From NCBI GenBank assembly GCA_002308995.1, contig DBWQ01000013.1:1-41781 (forward strand): a DNA stretch of 41,781 nucleotides. Reading direction: 5' to 3'. The notes beneath the pieces are model-generated. The model ran no database searches and was not told the origin of the DNA. It saw only the letters and a list, made by a program, of their open reading frames with translations. The stretch comes from Clostridiales bacterium UBA1234. GTDB lineage: Bacteria; Bacillota; Clostridia; TANB77; UBA1234. A program made the translations under genes and the position numbers. Positions 24,432 through 33,413 of this stretch are shown one piece after another (positions within the stretch are counted from its first letter, which is position 1; the number at the start of each line of letters is the position of its first letter).

Positions 24432-26141
24432 TTAATTCTCCATCATCATGGTTCGAAGACTATCCATATCGAATTTACCACTCTCTTTAATCTTATCTAC
24501 TAAAACAATATCATCTTTTTGAATGCCTGATAAAATCTCCACATATTCATCACTATTTAGCCCAAGCTCCACTTTTACTTTTTCGTATCCCTTTGGTACA
24601 GAAGTATCCTCGTCTTGATATTCTCCGCTTTCTGATTTTTTATAAACTACCTCACCTTTTCGAACAGCGGTAAGGGGAACTCTTAACGTGTTATCTTTTT
24701 GAGCAACTTTTATTTTAGCATCTGCCGTCATACCAGAGTAAATTTCATTCACGCCTGGAAATTCAATTAATACAGAATAATTGGTTGTTCCCCCCACATT
24801 GACTCCAAGGGTATTAATATTGACTACTTCACCAGAGAACACTTGATTATTGAGTGCTTCCACCATTACTTCTACCTCTTGACCAATCTTGATTTTAGAA
24901 ATATCCATCTCATCAATTTGCACCTCAAACTTGAGCGTAGATACATCTGCTAGTACTGCCATCACATTCGAATTTGTTTGTTGATAGGTAGAAATAACAT
25001 CTCCCTTTTTGCTATTAATATAAATCACTTTCCCGCTAATCGGTGCGGTGATGTAGTAATTATCTAATTGTGTTTGCGTAGCACTTTTACTATTTTGTGC
25101 ATTTCTCACTGCTATTTCTGCTGTTTTAACAGAAGCTTTTGCGTTTTCTAACTGCGTATCTAAGTTAGTATTTTCTAATTCTGCAATTAAATCTCCTTGA
25201 TTAACGTAGGAACCATTTTCAATATATAATTTTTTGACGGTTCCTGTCCCATTAGAAACTACGACAGATGCCGTAATATCTGTGATATATCCTTCTTGTG
25301 TGCTCTCTATCGCAGAACCAATATTAGTAAAAATGGTTCCTTTTACTCTAGCCGTTTGAACGCTATATCCTGGTGCCTCCACTTGGATAGTTACATTCGT
25401 TACTTGGGCACCGCCACCGGTAAGGGAAGTACTATCTGAAATCTCACTTACTACACCATCCATACTTGTTAAATAGTCTAGGAAGAAAACAGAAGCTTTG
25501 TTACCAATACTCATATCTTGTACACTAGATGTCATAAAAGGAAGCTTTACCTCGTATAAGTCTCTCTGTTTCACTTCACAGACAGGCGTCATGCTACTCA
25601 CAAGAGACCCTTCTGCAAGCCTTAGGTTACTCACATATCCACTACCAGAAGCATATATTTTTAAATCATCAATTTGTTTTTGAATGGTATTGACATTTAA
25701 TTTAGATTGTTGTAGTGAAATATTAGATTGTTCTACGGCAAGGCCCACTTGATTTAAGGTAGAGTTAATGTCTTTGGTATCAATGACATACAAGACATCC
25801 CCTTTTTCTACATACTCATTTAACGCTACATGGTCTTCTAAAATTTCTCCCGTAACTTTTGGCACAATACTATAAGTGCTCTTTGCTGAAATAACTCCAT
25901 CTCCTTCTACTTCAACTAGCACTTCCCCATACTCTGCCTTCATTTCTTCATACGGAAATTCTTCTACCACTTGGCGATTCTTAGGATCTGTTTTAATAGC
26001 AAATGCAATGTATGCAATCACACCAACAATGATGATTCTTTTTATCCATTTTTTGATTCTGCCTCTTCTTGCTTTTGACAAAAGAGCTTTTGTTAAATCA
26101 TTCTCCGCTTTTTGGGCATCTAAAGCCTCTTTTTCTCCCAT
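24432..26141 (-). CDS. HlyD/MacA-type periplasmic-adaptor-like protein
   Basis: 569 residues: a cytoplasmic N-terminal helix, one membrane helix (about 34-50), then two lipoyl/barrel-sandwich halves (DHVALNEYVEKGDVLYVID and LYIENGSYVNQGDLIAELE) flanking coiled-coil stretches, a beta-barrel domain (QTARVKGTIF...) and a membrane-proximal end. It is longer than typical MacA, with a duplicated biotinyl-lipoyl-like core. In Gram-positives such proteins partner with MacB-like ABC exporters, as the gene order indicates here. It is the first gene of the operon; the promoter is at 26223-26251. The ribosome site is weak (AGCAGG). Confidence 0.9.
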   Translation of the reverse strand: MGEKEALDAQKAENDLTKALLSKARRGRIKKWIKRIIIVGVIAYIAFAIKTDPKNRQVVEEFPYEEMKAEYGEVLVEVEGDGVISAKSTYSIVPKVTGEILEDHVALNEYVEKGDVLYVIDTKDINSTLNQVGLAVEQSNISLQQSKLNVNTIQKQIDDLKIYASGSGYVSNLRLAEGSLVSSMTPVCEVKQRDLYEVKLPFMTSSVQDMSIGNKASVFFLDYLTSMDGVVSEISDSTSLTGGGAQVTNVTIQVEAPGYSVQTARVKGTIFTNIGSAIESTQEGYITDITASVVVSNGTGTVKKLYIENGSYVNQGDLIAELENTNLDTQLENAKASVKTAEIAVRNAQNSKSATQTQLDNYYITAPISGKVIYINSKKGDVISTYQQTNSNVMAVLADVSTLKFEVQIDEMDISKIKIGQEVEVMVEALNNQVFSGEVVNINTLGVNVGGTTNYSVLIEFPGVNEIYSGMTADAKIKVAQKDNTLRVPLTAVRKGEVVYKKSESGEYQDEDTSVPKGYEKVKVELGLNSDEYVEILSGIQKDDIVLVDKIKESGKFDMDSLRTMMMEN

Positions 26142-26222
26142 CCAAGTACCTGCTTTCTTTATTTTTTAACTTTAACATTTTATTCTTTTGGCTATATTTT
26201 TATCACAGTAATTCATCTTATC

Positions 26223-26251
26223 ATTATAACTGATTCTCATAAAAAAGTCAA
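26223..26251 (-). promoter_or_regulatory. Promoter of the HlyD-ABC-Tim44 operon
   Basis: On the minus strand: TTGACT (26246-26251), a 17-bp spacer and a perfect TATAAT (26223-26228). Confidence 0.8.
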
Positions 26252-26290
26252 AAAACACTTTGTAAATTTTTGATGTACTTTTTCATTTAA

Positions 26291-26322
26291 AAAGGTATCA
26301 CTGCTGATTGCAATGATACCTT
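26291..26322 (-). terminator. Terminator of the SPFH gene
   Basis: AAGGTATCA (292-300 of 26 kb) pairs with TGATACCTT (26314-26322). On the minus strand a TTTTT tract follows. Confidence 0.85.
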
Positions 26323-26365
26323 CTTTTTATGCTATCAAATTATTTTATAACTATTATCTTCTTAC

Positions 26366-27577
26366 CTATTGAAGTTTTGCTCCACATTCTGGGCAGAACT
26401 TTGCATTGGAAGCTACTGGTTTTCCACACTCTGGGCAATATTTAGTAGCTTCTCCGTCTGGCTTTTTAGCGCCACACTCCGTACAGAACTTTCCTGTATT
26501 TTCCGCACCACATTCTGGACATTTCCAAGTTTCTTTGTTTGGTGCTGATACAGTTCCAACAGCTGCAGCATTAGGATTTGGAGTTTGATACTGAACATTA
26601 TTGGCAACATTAGCCGTAGTTGCTCCAAATACATTTCCTGAGCTCATATTCATCATACCAATTCCCATAAAGCCATTCATGGCACCATTTTCATTTTTAG
26701 CAGCATCTTGAACTGCTTGCGCATAGGCACCAGTAAGAACTCCTTGTTGTTGATATTGATCTCCTGCAAGCTCATAATCATCAATTTTCTTCTTAGATTC
26801 ATCCGTTAGCGTTACGCTCTCTACATTAAATGAAACTAACTCTACGCCTCTTTTTCTAATTGGCTCATCAAAAATCGATTCAGTCATGATGCCTCTAATC
26901 TCATCTGTCTTATTTGGAAGAGATAGTGCTTCAATCTTATGTTCTTCTTCACACAAGCTATTTAGAATGTTAGCAAAGGCAGAAACTACCTCGCTACGCA
27001 TTTGTTCTACTAGTTCATCCTTTCTATACTCAGTGGCAATGCCTCCAATTTGTTCCATAAAAGTTGCTGGATTGTTGATTTTAAATGTGTAAGTACCAAA
27101 GCATTTGATATCCAATCTCATTGGTGTATATCCACCCATTCTCGCATTTAAAAGAGGATGTCCCCAATCTTTATATGGTACAGGATTTGGTGTTCCAAAT
27201 TTATTACCAATAATCTCTTTCACATTAAAGAAGAATACGGCTTGCTCTTTGGCAACTGCACCACCAAATTTAAACCTTGTCCACATTTCTTTAAAAACAG
27301 CTCCAAAAGAACCACTAAAGAAAGATGGGGTAGCGTCTGAATCAAAAGTATAAACACCTGGTTCAGCTGTTGCATCCATAATCTTTCCACTATCATAAAC
27401 AACTGCTACTTGTCCTGGTCCTACAATAATTCTGCTTCCCTTGGCAATGGTTCCATTTTTATCTGTCATTTTCTTCATTAAGATGTCATTTCCCATGTCG
27501 CCACATGCAATACCTTCTAAAAATTGGTCACCAAGTGTAGATCCAATTGCATTAACCGCAGCTTTAATTAATCCCAT
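26366..27577 (-). CDS. SPFH-domain protein with two C-terminal zinc ribbons (YdjI-like)
   Basis: 403 residues. The N-terminal two thirds is an SPFH/band-7-like domain of the 'virion core' type (GSRIIVGPGQVAVVYDSGKI; RMGGYTPMRLDIKCFGTYTF). A helical stretch follows, then a Gly/Asn/Met-rich linker. The C-terminus has two zinc ribbons: CPECG with CTECG, and CPECG with CPECG. There is no membrane helix. Such proteins form membrane-associated scaffolds in Bacillus (YdjI with YdjG/YdjH in envelope-stress responses); that role here is inferred. It is monocistronic, with its own promoter and terminator. Confidence 0.88.
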   Translation of the reverse strand: MGLIKAAVNAIGSTLGDQFLEGIACGDMGNDILMKKMTDKNGTIAKGSRIIVGPGQVAVVYDSGKIMDATAEPGVYTFDSDATPSFFSGSFGAVFKEMWTRFKFGGAVAKEQAVFFFNVKEIIGNKFGTPNPVPYKDWGHPLLNARMGGYTPMRLDIKCFGTYTFKINNPATFMEQIGGIATEYRKDELVEQMRSEVVSAFANILNSLCEEEHKIEALSLPNKTDEIRGIMTESIFDEPIRKRGVELVSFNVESVTLTDESKKKIDDYELAGDQYQQQGVLTGAYAQAVQDAAKNENGAMNGFMGIGMMNMSSGNVFGATTANVANNVQYQTPNPNAAAVGTVSAPNKETWKCPECGAENTGKFCTECGAKKPDGEATKYCPECGKPVASNAKFCPECGAKLQ

Positions 27578-27622
27578 GTTTTATCATTCCTTTCTTTTCG
27601 ACAACCGTCGATATATAGCTAC

Positions 27623-27651
27623 ATAATATCATTATTTCTTTTGTTTCGCAA
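27623..27651 (-). promoter_or_regulatory. Promoter of the SPFH gene
   Basis: On the minus strand: TTGCGA (27646-27651), a 17-bp spacer and TATTAT (27623-27628). A small CGAC/GTCG palindrome lies just downstream in the leader (27600-27610). Confidence 0.6.
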
Positions 27652-27726
27652 TAGAAAATTCTATCAAAAAAACGACTTTCCTTTCAATTCCCATTATTTA
27701 GTAATAACGCTTTTTCTTTAAAACGC

Positions 27727-27761
27727 AAGAATTCCAGAGACGTATCGTCTCTGGAATTCTT
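27727..27761. terminator. Terminator of the NahK-like gene
   Basis: A perfect 16-bp stem (27727-27742 with 27746-27761, AAGAATTCCAGAGACG) with a 3-base loop, 6 bp beyond the stop codon. The T tract that follows on the minus strand is modest (GCGTTTTAAA). Confidence 0.88.
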
Positions 27762-27767
27762 ATAGAG

Positions 27768-28916
27768 TTATTTTGCGTTTACTTCTTCCCAGGTATTCAT
27801 AATCACCTGGTTGATTTCATCCCACTGTTCTTCGATGGACTGCACGAGTTTCATCTGAACGCGAGCACGTTCCAGATTCTGTCCGTCGTAGTCGGCACCG
27901 AAGTACGGATTTCCTGCAATGTGGTCATCCAGGAAACGGATGACAAGCTCGATAGAAAGCATCCACACAGCGTCAGCCATGTAAGAAACCTCTTCTTCGG
28001 TGATGACGTCTTTCATGGATTCCAAGAACCCGCGAGTGAGTTCCTTGAATCTTTCGATGGAGAAGGAAACTTTGGAAAGATCCTTTTCCTCTTCGGAGGC
28101 AGTATTGCATCCAAAGCGAGCCGCATCTCCAAAGTCGGATAAAACGGTACCCGGCATGACCGTATCAAGGTCAATCATGCCAATTGCTTCGCCAGTCTCC
28201 GTGCAGATAATGATGTTGTTGAGCTTCGGGTCGTTGTGAGCAATCCTCAAAAGAATAATGCCCAGAGCCAAAGCCTCCATCAAAAGACCATACTTCTGAA
28301 CACGCTCAGGGGCATTCAGGAAGTTGATTTCCTCCTGACAAGTCTTGCATCTTTCAGGATTTTCTTCACAGGTCTTGACGAAATGCTCATACCTTTTGGC
28401 CGTGTCGTGGAAATCCGGAATCGTCTCGACCAGCTTAGAAGCATCGAAATCGCTCAGCATTTTCGAGAATTCTCCGATACCACGACCAACCGTATACATG
28501 TCATACGGCGAAGTGACTTCGTTTTTGAACGTTGCGTTGATGAAATCATACAGGCGATAATACGCCTTTTCCATCTCGTCAACGTACAGGTAACGATGAG
28601 GAGAAGGGACACTTTCGCCAACTGCGTGGAAGTTGATGGTTGTTCCACCCTTCTGCTGGATATGCTTGGTTACCTGAATGATGTTGTTCATCAGCTGAAC
28701 CGGCTGTTTGAAAACCTTGGTATTAATCAACTGAAGAACAAGACTTACAAATCCGTCCGGTGTGTTGATCGTGATTTTGAACGTTTTGTTCAGTCTGCCA
28801 CTCTTCATCGGTTTGACATCTACAATGTGTCCATCTTTGATGCCGAAACTATGAAGAATCTGGTAGAACTGCGCAAGCTCTTCCGAAGAGCAAGCTGTAA
28901 AGAGTTCCTGTGCCAT
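27768..28916 (-). CDS. N-acetylhexosamine 1-kinase-like (APH-fold) sugar kinase
   Basis: A 382-residue kinase of the aminoglycoside-phosphotransferase fold. The catalytic loop is RIAHNDPKLNNII (Asp base), followed by the metal-binding segment MIDLDTVMPGTVLSDFGDAA, then RFGCNTASEEE and LTRGFLE. These blocks match bacterial NahK/LnpB enzymes that phosphorylate the anomeric carbon of GlcNAc or GalNAc; other APH-type small-molecule kinases are possible. AGGAGGG precedes the ATG. GC is visibly higher than in flanking genes, with codons such as CTG, GAC and AAG. The usual lacto-N-biose pathway partners are not beside it, so it stands alone with its own consensus promoter and terminator, probably acquired. 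Confidence 0.75.
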   Translation of the reverse strand: MAQELFTACSSEELAQFYQILHSFGIKDGHIVDVKPMKSGRLNKTFKITINTPDGFVSLVLQLINTKVFKQPVQLMNNIIQVTKHIQQKGGTTINFHAVGESVPSPHRYLYVDEMEKAYYRLYDFINATFKNEVTSPYDMYTVGRGIGEFSKMLSDFDASKLVETIPDFHDTAKRYEHFVKTCEENPERCKTCQEEINFLNAPERVQKYGLLMEALALGIILLRIAHNDPKLNNIIICTETGEAIGMIDLDTVMPGTVLSDFGDAARFGCNTASEEEKDLSKVSFSIERFKELTRGFLESMKDVITEEEVSYMADAVWMLSIELVIRFLDDHIAGNPYFGADYDGQNLERARVQMKLVQSIEEQWDEINQVIMNTWEEVNAK

Positions 28917-28979
28917 GATGTTAATTCCCTCCTTGCCAAAATGGCTTCGATTATTTGTAACTCATCGCTTACGGGTGAG

Positions 28980-29008
28980 ATTTTATCACGTATTTCAAAT
29001 TATGTCAA
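28980..29008 (-). promoter_or_regulatory. Promoter of the NahK-like gene
   Basis: On the minus strand: TTGACA (29003-29008), a 17-bp spacer and TAAAAT (28980-28985). The hexamers and spacing are identical to those of the orphan-gene promoter at 1017-1045. Confidence 0.8.
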
Positions 29009-29064
29009 TACAATATTTCCATATTTTGGTATTTTTAAGCAGAAAATTTTACATAATTAAGAAA

Positions 29065-29089
29065 AAAAGACGATTTTTCATCGTCTTTT
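29065..29089 (-). terminator. Terminator of the rsmB-to-rpe cluster
   Basis: A perfect 10-bp stem (29065-29074 with 29080-29089, AAAAGACGAT) with a 5-base loop and seven T residues on the minus strand. It lies right after the rpe stop. Confidence 0.92.
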
Positions 29090-29090
29090 C

Positions 29091-29720
29091 CTATCTTAGT
29101 GCTTCTATTGCTAGTTTTCGATTCGATTCTTGAAAGATAGCAGTTCCTGCAACAATCACGTTTGCTCCCGCATTTTTGACTTTTTCTATATTACTTGGAT
29201 AAATACCTCCATCCACCTCAATGTCGATTTCTTTGTTAATCTTTCGCATTGCCTTTACTTTACGAAGACAACTAGTAATCAATTTTTGTCCTCCAAACCC
29301 TGGTTCTACCGTCATTACAAGTACCATATCAATCATGGATAAATAAGGAACTAGTTCTTTGATTGGTGTTTTGGGTTTTATGGCAATTCCAACCTTTATT
29401 CCTTTTTCATGAATTTTTTGAATCAGTGAAACAATCTCTTCTTTAGAAACAGCTTCTAAATGAAAGGTTAGGATATCTGAAAGTGAAAAATCTTCTACCC
29501 ATTCTGAAGGATTTTCCACCATCAAGTGTGTGTCTATGGTGAGGTGGGAACTGGCCTTGCTCCTTTTTAACATTTCAAGTCCAGGTGTTTGGTTTGGCAC
29601 AAATTTTCCATCCATCACATCTACATGAATATAATCCGCCCCTGCTTCTTCAACACTTTTTATTTCTTCTTCTAAATGCATAAAATCTGCGGCCAAAATA
29701 GATGGTGCAATTTTTACCAT
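29091..29720 (-). CDS. rpe: Ribulose-phosphate 3-epimerase
   Basis: A 209-residue TIM-barrel enzyme interconverting ribulose 5-phosphate and xylulose 5-phosphate. The family blocks are APSILAADFMHLEEE, YIHVDVMDGKFVPNQTPG (metal ligands His and Asp), LVMTVEPGFGGQ and IEVDGGIYPSN (Asp). It overlaps the end of rsgA by 7 bp, so translation is coupled. It is the last gene of the cluster; thiN, often next, is absent here. Confidence 0.97.
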   Translation of the reverse strand: MVKIAPSILAADFMHLEEEIKSVEEAGADYIHVDVMDGKFVPNQTPGLEMLKRSKASSHLTIDTHLMVENPSEWVEDFSLSDILTFHLEAVSKEEIVSLIQKIHEKGIKVGIAIKPKTPIKELVPYLSMIDMVLVMTVEPGFGGQKLITSCLRKVKAMRKINKEIDIEVDGGIYPSNIEKVKNAGANVIVAGTAIFQESNRKLAIEALR

Positions 29721-30568
29721 TTCTTTTCCCCTTTCAATTTCTCATAAAGCTCACAATATCTTTCATATCTACCTTTATCGATTTTACGCTTATTCACCGC
29801 TTTTTTGATTCCACAGTTGATTTCTTTAATATGTGTGCATCCTCGATACTCGCATTCTTCTTTAAACGGCTCAAACTCTACAAAATATTCATCTAATTCT
29901 TTGTATGAAATTCCAGAAACTTCAAACGAAGAAAAACCTGGAGTATCTGCTAAAAAGCTATTTTTAGCAAATTCATATAGTTCTACATGTTTAGTAGTAT
30001 GTTTCCCTTTTTCAAGCTTTTCGGATATTTCTCCTTCTGGGCTTACTTCTTCATTAAAAATCGTATTGGTTAATGCAGACTTTCCCACTCCTGAGTTTCC
30101 AGCAAAAGCGGTTACTTTATTGTTAAGTAATATCGCAATTTTATCAATTCCCAAACCATTTTTAGCTGTGGTAGTAATAACTTGATACCCAATATTTTGA
30201 TATGTTTCAATAATATTGGTATATTCCGCATCCAAATCAATTTTATTAATGCATACAATTGGCTCAACCCCGTTGATTTCTGCCATAATAATCTGCTTGT
30301 CCAAGAGCATTAAATCTGGCTTCGGATTCGTAGTAGCAAGAACAATGATTAATTGATCAATATTGGCAATGGGAGGTCTTTCGAATTCATTCTTTCTAGG
30401 ATATATTTTTTCAATGACATGATCAAAGGAAACTTCGACAATGTCGCCTACAAGAGGCGACATTTTTTTAAATTTAAACAATCCCTTCGCAATACATTCA
30501 CATTTTTCTCCATCGTCTTTTCTAACAAGATACGTATTGGATTGAACTTTGATAATAATACCTTTCAT
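29714..30568 (-). CDS. rsgA: Ribosome small subunit GTPase RsgA
   Basis: A 284-residue circularly permuted GTPase that checks 30S subunit maturation. An N-terminal OB fold is followed by G4 (NKIDL), then G1 (GNSGVGKSALTN), then G3 (DTPGFSSFE), the permuted order. A C-terminal zinc-binding motif follows (ECEYRGCTHIKEINCGIKKA). It is located after prkC as in many Firmicutes, where it can be a target of that kinase. Confidence 0.97.
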   Translation of the reverse strand: MKGIIIKVQSNTYLVRKDDGEKCECIAKGLFKFKKMSPLVGDIVEVSFDHVIEKIYPRKNEFERPPIANIDQLIIVLATTNPKPDLMLLDKQIIMAEINGVEPIVCINKIDLDAEYTNIIETYQNIGYQVITTTAKNGLGIDKIAILLNNKVTAFAGNSGVGKSALTNTIFNEEVSPEGEISEKLEKGKHTTKHVELYEFAKNSFLADTPGFSSFEVSGISYKELDEYFVEFEPFKEECEYRGCTHIKEINCGIKKAVNKRKIDKGRYERYCELYEKLKGEKKW

Positions 30569-30609
30569 ATAAACACCTTTTGGCTTGTTAGGCCACTTTC
30601 ATTATTTCA

Positions 30610-32616
30610 TTATTGTAGGATATATTCACTAACAAGCTTATCATCGTGATAAACTTTAATCATGGCTCCAGGAATATCTACAACATAAACTTTTATCATG
30701 CCTTCACTTCGATTATGTCTTGCTTCATACTCAATGACTCTTCCCGAAGTTACGCTTTCTGAAACAACTTTAAGCACAAATGAATCTCTTTCTGCTTTAT
30801 AGTTTAAATCGATGGTAACTTCTCTTTTACCTTCTGTGATACTTGTTGGCGTTGGTGTTGGTGTTGGAGTAGTAGGATTTTCCTCATACTTATTAATGGT
30901 AAGATCAATTTCCGTTAATTCAGAAACTTTTTTACCAGCTTCAGGTCTTTGCTCCACTACACCAGACTTTTGTGAAGAAGTAGAAATATAAGTAATCTTT
31001 GAAATAAGCTTAGCTTCATCTATCTTTTGTCTTGCAGCATCTTCTGTCATTCCAACAACATTTGGAATTTCAATAAGACCATCTTTTTCTGGTCCCGTGC
31101 TAACAAAAACAATTACCTCAGAACCTGTTGGAACTGTTACACCACCTGCAGGTCTTTGACGAATAATTCTTCCTTTTTCTACAACATTACTTGCTTCTCC
31201 ACTTTCTACATATACAAGGCCTTCCATCTCAACAAGATATTTTGCCATAGAAGTGCTACTTTCTACTGTAACATCTGGAACGGTAACTGTTTTAGAACCC
31301 AGACTTACCCAAATATTCACCAAAGCGCCTCTTTTTTTCGTTACTCCTTCTTTTGGATCTTGTTTTACTACGTACCCTTTAGGCTGAGTATCATCCGTCA
31401 CTTCTGTTACCTCTCCTAATTCTAGGCCACTCTCTTTTAGCGTTTCTTCTACATACTCAAGTTTAACTCCATATAGGGGAGGTACCGTTACTGTCTTAGA
31501 TTCTACTGGTGCCCCCAAAATTTTTACACTAATAACTTCTCCTAATTTCATGCAGCAAATAAATAAGCCAATCAAAATGCCAAGAACAATAAAGAGTCTA
31601 AGTAGAGCCATTGGTTTACTCATCTTTTTCTTCTTTCCCATTGTTTCCTCCTCATCTTGCTCCTTTTGATATTTATTTACGTTTTCCGTAGTTTTTGGTT
31701 TGTTTACCATACTAGGCACATTAACGATCGGAATCCTTTGCGTTGGAAAATCTTTTGAACTCTTTTTTTCGCTTTCAGCAACTTTAATAGAAGGATCGCT
31801 AAGTACTTTTTGCAGGTCATTATACATTTCAGAAGCACTACTATAACGCTCACTTGTTTCTTTCTCCATTGCCTTTAAAATAATGGTATTAACACTTTCA
31901 GGCAAGGTATTACATAAGCTAATTGGTTCAATTGGTTCTTCATTAATATGCATTAACGCAATTGCTACCGGTGTTTTCGCATCAAATGGTAAGGTTCCTG
32001 TGCACATTTCATATAGCACAACCCCTAAAGAATAAATATCTGATTTTTCATCTGTATAGCCACCTCTTGCATGTTCAGGTGAAAAATAATGAACACTTCC
32101 CAGTGTACTATCGAAGGCGTTAATCGTTGAACTAGAAACTGCTTTTGCTATGCCAAAGTCTGTTACTTTTGCAACGCCATCTTTGGTAATTAAAATATTG
32201 TGTGGCTTAATATCTCTATGAATAATATGATTACGATGCGCTTGACTAAGACCAGAGGCAATTTGTGAGGCAATTCCTACAGCTTCTCTCCAAGGAAGTT
32301 TTCCCTCTTCATTAATAATATCTTTTAGCGTTCTTCCCTCAATTAATTCCATCACAATGTAGTGCATACTATCTTCAAAACCTACATCGTAGATAGAAAC
32401 AATATTAGGATGAGAAAGACTCGCAGCAGACTGTGCCTCCACTTGAAATCTCTTAATAAACTCCACATCATTAGAGAACTCATCCTTCAATATTTTAACT
32501 GCTACAAAGCGATTAAGAACTTTGTCTTTAGCTTTATATACCGTTGCCATGCCACCCGTACCAATTTCTTCTAAAATTTCATATCTGTTACCTAATATCT
32601 TCCCAATGCAACTCAT
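30610..32616 (-). CDS. prkC: PASTA-domain Ser/Thr protein kinase PrkC
   Basis: 668 residues. The kinase domain is about 10-270 (VAVKIL lysine, HRDIKPHNILI catalytic loop, DFGIAKAV, GSVHYFSPEHARGG). A juxtamembrane basic linker is followed by one membrane helix (about 338-360) and three extracellular PASTA repeats (about 365-570). A proline/threonine linker (TPTPTPTPTS) leads to a C-terminal domain of about 80 residues. It senses muropeptides or lipid II and controls wall growth and spore germination. GGAGGT precedes the ATG. It lies 12 bp after prpC, its cognate phosphatase. Confidence 0.97.
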   Translation of the reverse strand: MSCIGKILGNRYEILEEIGTGGMATVYKAKDKVLNRFVAVKILKDEFSNDVEFIKRFQVEAQSAASLSHPNIVSIYDVGFEDSMHYIVMELIEGRTLKDIINEEGKLPWREAVGIASQIASGLSQAHRNHIIHRDIKPHNILITKDGVAKVTDFGIAKAVSSSTINAFDSTLGSVHYFSPEHARGGYTDEKSDIYSLGVVLYEMCTGTLPFDAKTPVAIALMHINEEPIEPISLCNTLPESVNTIILKAMEKETSERYSSASEMYNDLQKVLSDPSIKVAESEKKSSKDFPTQRIPIVNVPSMVNKPKTTENVNKYQKEQDEEETMGKKKKMSKPMALLRLFIVLGILIGLFICCMKLGEVISVKILGAPVESKTVTVPPLYGVKLEYVEETLKESGLELGEVTEVTDDTQPKGYVVKQDPKEGVTKKRGALVNIWVSLGSKTVTVPDVTVESSTSMAKYLVEMEGLVYVESGEASNVVEKGRIIRQRPAGGVTVPTGSEVIVFVSTGPEKDGLIEIPNVVGMTEDAARQKIDEAKLISKITYISTSSQKSGVVEQRPEAGKKVSELTEIDLTINKYEENPTTPTPTPTPTSITEGKREVTIDLNYKAERDSFVLKVVSESVTSGRVIEYEARHNRSEGMIKVYVVDIPGAMIKVYHDDKLVSEYILQ

Positions 32617-32628
32617 TTTCTACCTCCG

Positions 32629-33369
32629 CTAATCATTAGAAATTAGTATTACACTTATATTATCATAGCCACCACGCTCATTTGACTCTTTCACGAGTTT
32701 TTGACATGCAAGCTTTACATTGTTTTTATTCTCTAAAATCAAATCGTATATCTCTCTTGCATCCATCATATTGGTTAGTCCATCCGTACAAATTAACAAA
32801 TAGTCATCTTTCAAAAACCCTTTTGTTAAAATATCTGGTTCTTCATTTTTTTCGCAACCAACCACTTTTAATAGCACATTACGCTGCGGATGATCCACGG
32901 CCTCTTCTTTCGTAATAGTGCCATTATCCACCAAAGCTTGCACATAAGAATGATCCTTCGTAAGCTGTCTAATAATGTTTTTTCGAATACGATACACTCT
33001 ACTATCTCCAATATGCCCAATGCATATTTTGTTTCTGTAGACAATGACAACAATCAAGGTGGTTCCCATGCCTGAATAATCCTTTGATGTCTTTGACTTT
33101 TCATACACATAATTGTTAGCTTTGATAATTGCCTTGCGCATAAAAACTTCCACATTATCTCTATCTAACAGAATATCATTTAGATTATCTTTCAAATACG
33201 CCTTGACGTATTCTACTGCCGTGGTACTAGCAACGCTACCTGCTTTGGCGCCACCCATACCATCTGCCAAGACGAAAAACTTAATTTCTTCATTTTCATC
33301 TGGCAAAAATATTTTATCTTGATTTTCTTTACGTTTTTTCCCAATATCGCTGATTCCGTAGTATTGCAT
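32629..33369 (-). CDS. prpC: PP2C-type Ser/Thr phosphatase PrpC (Stp)
   Basis: A 246-residue PPM-family metal-dependent phosphatase that reverses PrkC phosphorylation. The motifs are the N-terminal SDIGKKRKENQD, VLADGMGGAKAG (metal Asp), GHIGDSRVY, LLICTDGLTNMM and the final NISVILI. GAGGTG lies five bases before the ATG. Confidence 0.96.
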   Translation of the reverse strand: MQYYGISDIGKKRKENQDKIFLPDENEEIKFFVLADGMGGAKAGSVASTTAVEYVKAYLKDNLNDILLDRDNVEVFMRKAIIKANNYVYEKSKTSKDYSGMGTTLIVVIVYRNKICIGHIGDSRVYRIRKNIIRQLTKDHSYVQALVDNGTITKEEAVDHPQRNVLLKVVGCEKNEEPDILTKGFLKDDYLLICTDGLTNMMDAREIYDLILENKNNVKLACQKLVKESNERGGYDNISVILISND

Positions 33370-33413
33370 CGTATCACCTCTTTTTCAACCTCATTATATA
33401 TAATATCCAAAAA

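Noticed and set aside
28236..29060. A long plus-strand open frame opposite the NahK-like gene
   Set aside because: It is antisense to a clearly recognised kinase; the composition is that of a shadow frame, made long by the GC-richer sequence.
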